From assembly GCA_958403395.1 (NCBI GenBank), contig CATXXF010000056.1, forward strand, positions 1 through 11,223: a DNA stretch of 11,223 bases, read 5' to 3'. The number at the start of each line of letters is the position of its first letter. The stretch's first letter is position 1. Of the stretch, positions 7,765-11,223 are shown one piece after another. The position numbers and the translations under genes are program-made. A model generated the notes under the pieces. The model searched no databases. It worked only from the letters and a program-made list of their open reading frames with translations, and had not been told where the DNA came from. The DNA is from an uncultured Collinsella sp. GTDB lineage: Bacteria > Actinomycetota > Coriobacteriia > Coriobacteriales > Coriobacteriaceae.

Positions 7765-7794
7765 TATATAATCTATGGAGCCTCTTGCGGGCAA
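7765..7794 (-). promoter_or_regulatory. Candidate promoter of the leftward glycosyltransferase operon
   Basis: On the minus strand, TTGCCC (7789-7794) as -35 is followed after 18 bases by TATATA (7765-7770) as -10. Transcription would begin near 7758 and leave a leader of about 58 bases before TTG 7700. The -35 matches the consensus at 4 of 6 positions and the -10 at 5 of 6. The box lies within the 8-base palindrome TTATATAA, which also creates a perfect TATAAT on the plus strand at 7767-7772. Prediction by eye only. Confidence 0.4.
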
Positions 7795-7850
7795 AGCAGC
7801 CCCACGTCATGCGGCGGGCCCATGGCAGGTTCCTGCGTTTTATTCAAAGC

Positions 7851-7881
7851 TTGCCGCTAAGGTGCGCCGAGCCTTTACAAT
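7851..7881 (+). promoter_or_regulatory. Candidate promoter of the rightward GlfT-like gene
   Basis: TTGCCG at 7851-7856 and TACAAT at 7876-7881 are separated by 19 bases, slightly long. Transcription would begin near 7889, about 68 bases before the ATG at 7957. A competing possibility is the perfect TATAAT at 7767-7772, which has no good -35 and would give a leader near 180 bases. Confidence 0.3.
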
Positions 7882-7940
7882 AGGACAGTCCCAAGGACGT
7901 ATTCGATAGCTTCCGTGCAGCGCTCGCCCGCCGCGCGTGA

Positions 7941-7945
7941 AAGGA
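7941..7945 (+). promoter_or_regulatory. Ribosome binding site of the GlfT-like gene
   Basis: AAGGA, 11 bases before ATG 7957. The spacing is a little long, but it is the only purine-rich site near an in-frame start. Confidence 0.5.
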
Positions 7946-7956
7946 TATATTGCCCC

Positions 7957-8976
7957 ATGCCTTCAACCCTTCCCGCTCCCATCGATAAGCTCGCCATCGT
8001 CGTCGTTACGTACAAGCGCCAGGAACTCCTGGCCAACTTGTTCGACTCTATGACCGAGCTCACGGCAACGCCCTGGCGCATCGTGATTGTCGATAACGAG
8101 AATTCGCGCGAGACCGAGGCCATGTGCACCGCATTCAACGAGCGCCTGGCTAACCTGTGGGGCATCGACACCGAGCAGCCCGACGCGCAGGGCGGCACCG
8201 ACCGTGTCATCTACGCCCCGCAGCTCGAAAACGGCGGCGGTGCGGGCGGCTTCTCCGCCGGCACCAAATGCGCCTACGACCTGGGCGCCCAGTGGTTCTG
8301 GGTGATGGACGACGACGTGCTCGTCATCCCCGAAGGCATCGAGCGTCTTGCCAAGTGGACCGACCGCTACGATGTCATCCAGGGTTCGCGCCTGGACTTT
8401 GACGGCGGCGCTTTCTTTTGGCAGTACCAGCTCATCCTTTCGCTCGGCATCCCTAACCCCATCGCCAAGTGGGATCTGGGTCCCGAGGGCTACCGCGCCA
8501 TGAACCAGCTGTGCTTTGAGGGCGGCATGTTCTCGCGCCGCGTGGTCGACAAGATTGGCCTGCCCGACGCGCGCTTCTTTATCTACGGCGACGATGCCTG
8601 CTACGGCTACGTAGCCAGCCAGCACTTCCCCGCCGCCGTGGTCGCCGACGTGGTGCTCAAGCGCGCCCGTGCCGTCTCTAACTGGGATATCGCCGGCAAA
8701 CGCCAGCTCAACTCTACGAGCGACACCAACCGCTACTACATCATGCGCAACCGAGGCTTCCTCGCTCGCTATATGCAGATCTACGGTGACTACCACCCCA
8801 TGCTGTTCCGCCTGGGCAATGCCGCGACCTTCTGCAAGGAATTCATTCGCCTGGCCGCGGTCGACAAGTGCTTTAAGACCGGCATTCCGGCGCTGCGCCG
8901 AGGCATGAAGGACGCCCGCAAGATCATCAAGGATCCCAACTGGAAGCCCATGCCGCCCATGAAGGACGCGGAGTAG
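7957..8976 (+). CDS. GlfT-like family 2 glycosyltransferase (probable galactofuranosyl- or rhamnosyltransferase)
   Basis: The 339-residue protein is a GT2 enzyme of the type that includes mycobacterial GlfT1 and WbbL. Visible motifs are LAIVVVTYKR (12-21), VIVDNENS (43-50), the hallmark ENGGGAGGFSAG (91-102), FWVMDDDV with the metal-binding DDD at 118-120, ARFFIYGDDACYG with GDD at 211-213 as the likely base region, and NRYYIMRN at 258-265. Such enzymes transfer galactofuranose or rhamnose from the nucleotide sugar to a lipid-linked cell-wall glycan. The open frame extends to GTG 7915, but that codon has no ribosome binding site; AAGGA at 7941-7945 precedes ATG 7957-7959 by 11 bases. The gene is transcribed away from the five-gene operon, and TAG-TAA tandem stops end it (8974-8979). 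Only 20 bases separate it from the convergent ATPase gene. Glycosyltransferase identity is sure; the sugar is inferred from the motif style. Confidence 0.88.
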   Translation: MPSTLPAPIDKLAIVVVTYKRQELLANLFDSMTELTATPWRIVIVDNENSRETEAMCTAFNERLANLWGIDTEQPDAQGGTDRVIYAPQLENGGGAGGFSAGTKCAYDLGAQWFWVMDDDVLVIPEGIERLAKWTDRYDVIQGSRLDFDGGAFFWQYQLILSLGIPNPIAKWDLGPEGYRAMNQLCFEGGMFSRRVVDKIGLPDARFFIYGDDACYGYVASQHFPAAVVADVVLKRARAVSNWDIAGKRQLNSTSDTNRYYIMRNRGFLARYMQIYGDYHPMLFRLGNAATFCKEFIRLAAVDKCFKTGIPALRRGMKDARKIIKDPNWKPMPPMKDAE

Positions 8977-8996
8977 TAAAGGGCTTTCGTCATCCC

Positions 8997-10796
8997 CTAT
9001 AACCGCTGGCACACCACGGACACACGCTGCCCGTCAAAGCCAAAGCCCCAGCGCATGCGTCCAATGGCGGGGCGTGGCACACGGATTTCGTCGATGCCGT
9101 CGCGCTCTATGTCAAGCAGCGCCTGCACGGCCAGCAATTCCAGGCCCAGCGCATCCACACCGGGGTCATACATCATGTTGATCGTTATCAGCGGACGTTC
9201 ATCGAGCATACCGATCGTATCGGCTATGTCGAACACGGCGCCCGTGGGAAAAACCTGGATGTCCCAGCGATCCGCGCCACACTTTCGCCTCGAAGCAGGA
9301 TTGGCATAGCCCGGCAATCCAAAGCAGAGTCCTTGCAAGAGTAGGTGATATGGCAGCGGTGTATCTGGGTCGGTCGCACCGATTCCCGCATCTCCCAAGA
9401 TGCGGCTTAGCGCCCGCCCCACGGTATCCTCGTTCCCATGGCACAGCCCGTCGCGAAACGCATCGACGTCTCGAATGTCTTCTGCAGCGCACTCAGACCA
9501 CTCAATAATCACTAGACGCAAGGCCTGGCGAAGCTCGTTATTGGGCAATCGCAAAGCACGGAGACAATCGCCATGCTCTGGCTCCTCAGTCATATCCGTC
9601 GTGAGAAAACCGGACAGATACAGCGCTGTCCACATGCCATCGTCAGACGAGGCCTCTAGCCCCACAGCGCCCAAGCAAAGCGGGACCTCAGCACACCCAT
9701 GGGCCTCGAGCAAATCAAATAAGACCGAAAGGCGGTCGAGATTCCACCCGGCAACTACCCTACTCAGGCAATCCGCATACGCATACAGATCGGCGCGCAC
9801 AGGCGCCGTGCAGCCTCGGCCCAGAAAACCGATCACACGCGCTGGACTCGAGCAATAGGCCCTGCCAAACCGATACCCCTCGAGCCATTCACGCGCATCA
9901 TCAAGGTATTCCTCGCGCCCAGCATGATTCAACAGAGCCAGGACCTCGGCATCCGAAAAGCCGAACCAACGGTCACACCACGTCGAAAGCGGCGTCGACA
10001 GACAATACGAGCAGCCGCGCGAAGAAAGCGCCGCTTCGGCAGGACCGGGACACTCCCCCATCAGACACGTCAGCCGCAACGAATCGCGCGCAGTGGCAAT
10101 GGCGTCGAACAGCACGCGATCGAATAGCCCTGCCGGATCGGCGCCGGAAGCGACCCTCGCGCTCGCACGGCCCAACCACGCCGCGTCGTACCCATCAACG
10201 AGCAATACAACCTGCCCATCGCAGGCCATCTCCAGCAGCTCAATGAGCACGCCAAGCACCGAGGCGACCTCGTCCTCGCCCGCCGCGCCACGCGCAACAC
10301 GTTCGATGTGACGCACCTTATCTCGAGCTAAATCCGGAGCCTCCAAAAGCGCCAGCAGGCGGGCGCACTCGCCCGAAAGAGCATCGCGCACGACGTCGGC
10401 AATAGCGGCGCCACGCCTCGCAGCGCCAGAAAAATCCAGCGATATCACCGGATAGCAAGCGTACTCATCCCGATAACGCCCGCCGTCCGCATCCCAAATC
10501 TGAGCATCGGCAAACGAGCTCCGAACGGCGCGACCGACCGCGGGACGCTCCAGAAAAGCCCTGAGCATCGACAAGTTCATGCTCTTGCCAAAACCCTCGG
10601 GTCGACAGCACACCACAACGGACGTGTCGCAGTCCAGCACATCGGCAATAAACATGGTCTTGTCAACCAGCATGCAGCAACCAAGGGCCTCCGCATAGTC
10701 GTGTATGCCAATGGGCAAAACAGCATCGTCGGCACAGCCGATCAAGCGCACGCCAAAGCCAGCAGCACAATCAACATTTGCCTGTTCAGACACCAA
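8997..10796 (-). CDS. AAA-ATPase-like / PD-(D/E)XK nuclease family protein, catalytically eroded
   Basis: The 599-residue protein matches the family in which an AAA-ATPase-like domain (Pfam PF09820) is followed by a PD-(D/E)XK nuclease domain (PF08011). Family landmarks in order: LPIGI (27-31), VDKT (44-47), the Walker A region RPEGFGKSMNLSML (65-78; usual form RPRRFGKT), Walker B VVLLVDGYD (196-204; usual DEYD), GYRFG (307-311), LYLSGFLT (392-399), LPNNELRQAL (417-426), YHLLLQGLCFGL (483-494) and the nuclease-like part from 500 on. The Walker B Glu is replaced by Gly 202, and where the nuclease ExK is expected the sequence reads LITINMM (536-542), so activity may be lost. The role of the family is not settled. 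I chose TTG 10794-10796 because AGGGGG at 10803-10808 precedes it by 6 bases; GTG 10791-10793 is the alternative. The open frame to 10925 would begin inside a terminator. It is convergent with the GlfT-like gene. Confidence 0.85.
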   Translation of the reverse strand: MVSEQANVDCAAGFGVRLIGCADDAVLPIGIHDYAEALGCCMLVDKTMFIADVLDCDTSVVVCCRPEGFGKSMNLSMLRAFLERPAVGRAVRSSFADAQIWDADGGRYRDEYACYPVISLDFSGAARRGAAIADVVRDALSGECARLLALLEAPDLARDKVRHIERVARGAAGEDEVASVLGVLIELLEMACDGQVVLLVDGYDAAWLGRASARVASGADPAGLFDRVLFDAIATARDSLRLTCLMGECPGPAEAALSSRGCSYCLSTPLSTWCDRWFGFSDAEVLALLNHAGREEYLDDAREWLEGYRFGRAYCSSPARVIGFLGRGCTAPVRADLYAYADCLSRVVAGWNLDRLSVLFDLLEAHGCAEVPLCLGAVGLEASSDDGMWTALYLSGFLTTDMTEEPEHGDCLRALRLPNNELRQALRLVIIEWSECAAEDIRDVDAFRDGLCHGNEDTVGRALSRILGDAGIGATDPDTPLPYHLLLQGLCFGLPGYANPASRRKCGADRWDIQVFPTGAVFDIADTIGMLDERPLITINMMYDPGVDALGLELLAVQALLDIERDGIDEIRVPRPAIGRMRWGFGFDGQRVSVVCQRL

Positions 10797-10802
10797 AACG
10801 TT

Positions 10803-10808
10803 CCCCCT
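10803..10808 (-). promoter_or_regulatory. Ribosome binding site of the ATPase-family gene
   Basis: AGGGGG on the minus strand, 6 bases from TTG 10794-10796 and 9 from GTG 10791-10793. Either could be the start; both agree with the usual place of the LPIGI motif near residue 27. Confidence 0.55.
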
Positions 10809-10827
10809 AAATCGCAGCACGGTGCCA

Positions 10828-10833
10828 ATTGTA
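10828..10833 (-). promoter_or_regulatory. Candidate -10 element of the ATPase-family gene
   Basis: TACAAT on the minus strand (5 of 6 to consensus) would start transcription near 10821, about 25 bases before the TTG start. No convincing -35 lies 16-18 bases upstream. The preceding gene ends in a strong terminator, so a promoter is needed somewhere in 10800-10923. Confidence 0.3.
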
Positions 10834-10923
10834 ATGACCGCATCGCATGTACCGATGTCGCCGCGCAAACATATCGGGCAACGGTAGCAACAAGAGGTGT
10901 GAGGGGGCACAACTAATCGTTGC

Positions 10924-10963
10924 ACAACAAAACGGGGCCCGACGCATTCGCACCGGACCCCGT
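10924..10963 (-). terminator. Intrinsic terminator of the surface-protein gene
   Basis: On the minus strand the bases 10963 to 10932 fold into a stem of 14 pairs (including three G-T pairs) with the loop GAAT; the outer part is ACGGGG against CCCCGT. It is followed by TTTGTTGT (10931-10924). It lies 33 bases after the stop codon at 10996-10998. Confidence 0.88.
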
Positions 10964-10995
10964 CCCGACTCTTTAGTTATCTGGCAATCGAGAGG

Positions 10996-11223
10996 CTACT
11001 CCTCCGAGCTGTCCTCCCCAGAAGCCTTCTTCTGCTGATCGAGCTTATGCTTACCACTTACGATAGACGTAGCACCCAGTGTAGCCAAGCTCGCGCTGGC
11101 AAGGCTCGCCATCACGATCAAGTCGCCCGTCTTGGGCATGTTGCCGCCAGATGACTTGGTTGTGGCGGTCGTGGTGGTTGTAGTGGTAACCGTTTTGGAG
11201 TCATTTTGCTCCTGGTTCCGGTT
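10996..11223 (-). CDS. C-terminal end of a sortase-anchored (LPXTG-type) surface protein (partial)
   Basis: Seventy-five C-terminal residues are inside the window; the gene begins beyond the right edge. The fragment shows a cell-wall sorting signal: a Thr-rich linker (residues 11-22, including seven consecutive Thr), a short SSGG spacer, the motif NMPKTGD (28-34, with MPKTG in place of LPXTG at 11125-11139), a moderately hydrophobic segment (35-57) and the basic stretch KHKLDQQKK (58-66). A class of sortase would cut between Thr and Gly and link the protein to peptidoglycan. Unlike most such signals, the protein does not end with the basic residues: nine more, ASGEDSSEE, follow. The function of the exported part cannot be seen. 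The gene ends at TAG 10996-10998 and has its own terminator, so it is not in one transcript with the ATPase-family gene. Confidence 0.85.
   Translation of the reverse strand, partial: NRNQEQNDSKTVTTTTTTTATTKSSGGNMPKTGDLIVMASLASASLATLGATSIVSGKHKLDQQKKASGEDSSEE

Larger units (their letters stand above)
7701..7956. other. Divergent intergenic control region
   Basis: These 256 bases separate the leftward glycosyltransferase operon from the rightward GlfT-like gene. I see no coding frame with family character, no tRNA and no strong terminator. The stretch holds an AT-rich island around 7763-7773 inside GC-rich DNA, candidate promoters for both directions, and the ribosome binding sites of both flanking genes. 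A short GCAG/CTGC hairpin at about 7826-7835 is followed by a T-rich run but is too small to call. Confidence 0.6.

Noticed and set aside
7824..7843. GCAGGTTCCTGC followed by GTTTTATT as a terminator or attenuator in the divergent region
   Set aside because: The usable stem is only four pairs with a 4-base loop; too weak to support a call.
8977..8996. AAAGGGCTTT as a terminator hairpin after the GlfT-like gene
   Set aside because: A 4-base stem with a 2-base loop cannot form stably, and no T tract follows.
7963..9012. A 349-codon leftward open frame opposite the GlfT-like gene
   Set aside because: The plus strand carries the NGGGAGGF, DDD and GDD motifs, so the minus frame is a shadow; it also overlaps the end of the ATPase-family gene.
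10797..10925. N-terminal extension of the ATPase-family protein with CCYRCPIC, resembling a zinc site
   Set aside because: Its ATG falls in the tail of the upstream terminator, no ribosome binding site precedes it, and the family normally begins near the LPIGI motif.
1..11223. CRISPR array, tRNA, rRNA, insertion sequence or integrase
   Set aside because: No regularly spaced repeats, no tRNA-like cloverleaf and no transposase or recombinase motifs were seen on either strand.

Overview
The window looks like chromosomal DNA from a high-GC, low-complexity-wall Gram-positive of the Coriobacteriia, most like Collinsella. This is an inference from the GC-rich coding style, the frequent TTG starts behind AGGAGG-type ribosome binding sites, the sortase-anchored protein with an MPKTG motif, and the stack of family-2 glycosyltransferases. 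No marker gene proves the genus.

Layout from left to right. Positions 2-793 hold the 3' part of a visibly AT-richer rightward gene, perhaps an ATPase with a TOPRIM-like tail. Its stop codon overlaps the stop codon of the next gene, which lies on the other strand. Positions 790-7700 are a leftward operon of five glycosyltransferase genes. Transcription runs from 7700 down to 790, with gaps of 6, 74, 12 and 0 bases. Four are single-domain GT-A (GT2) enzymes; the last carries two GT2 modules behind a long N-terminal region of unknown role. Two of the single-domain enzymes are clear tandem paralogues. Positions 7701-7956 form a divergent promoter region. Positions 7957-8976 encode a rightward GT2 enzyme of the galactofuranosyl/rhamnosyltransferase type. 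Together these six genes, with seven GT2 modules, look like the glycan-assembly part of a cell-wall or capsular polysaccharide locus. Sugar-nucleotide synthesis, export and polymerase genes are not in the window.

Positions 8997-10796 hold a leftward gene of the AAA-ATPase-like / PD-(D/E)XK nuclease family in which several signature catalytic residues look lost. It has its own candidate promoter. Just upstream, a strong intrinsic terminator (10924-10963) ends a leftward gene for a sortase-anchored surface protein, of which only the C-terminal 75 residues are inside the window.

I found no tRNA, rRNA, CRISPR array, insertion sequence or integrase. No gene-free stretch exceeds 300 bases. Several annotated starts differ from the longest open frames; the reasons are given gene by gene.
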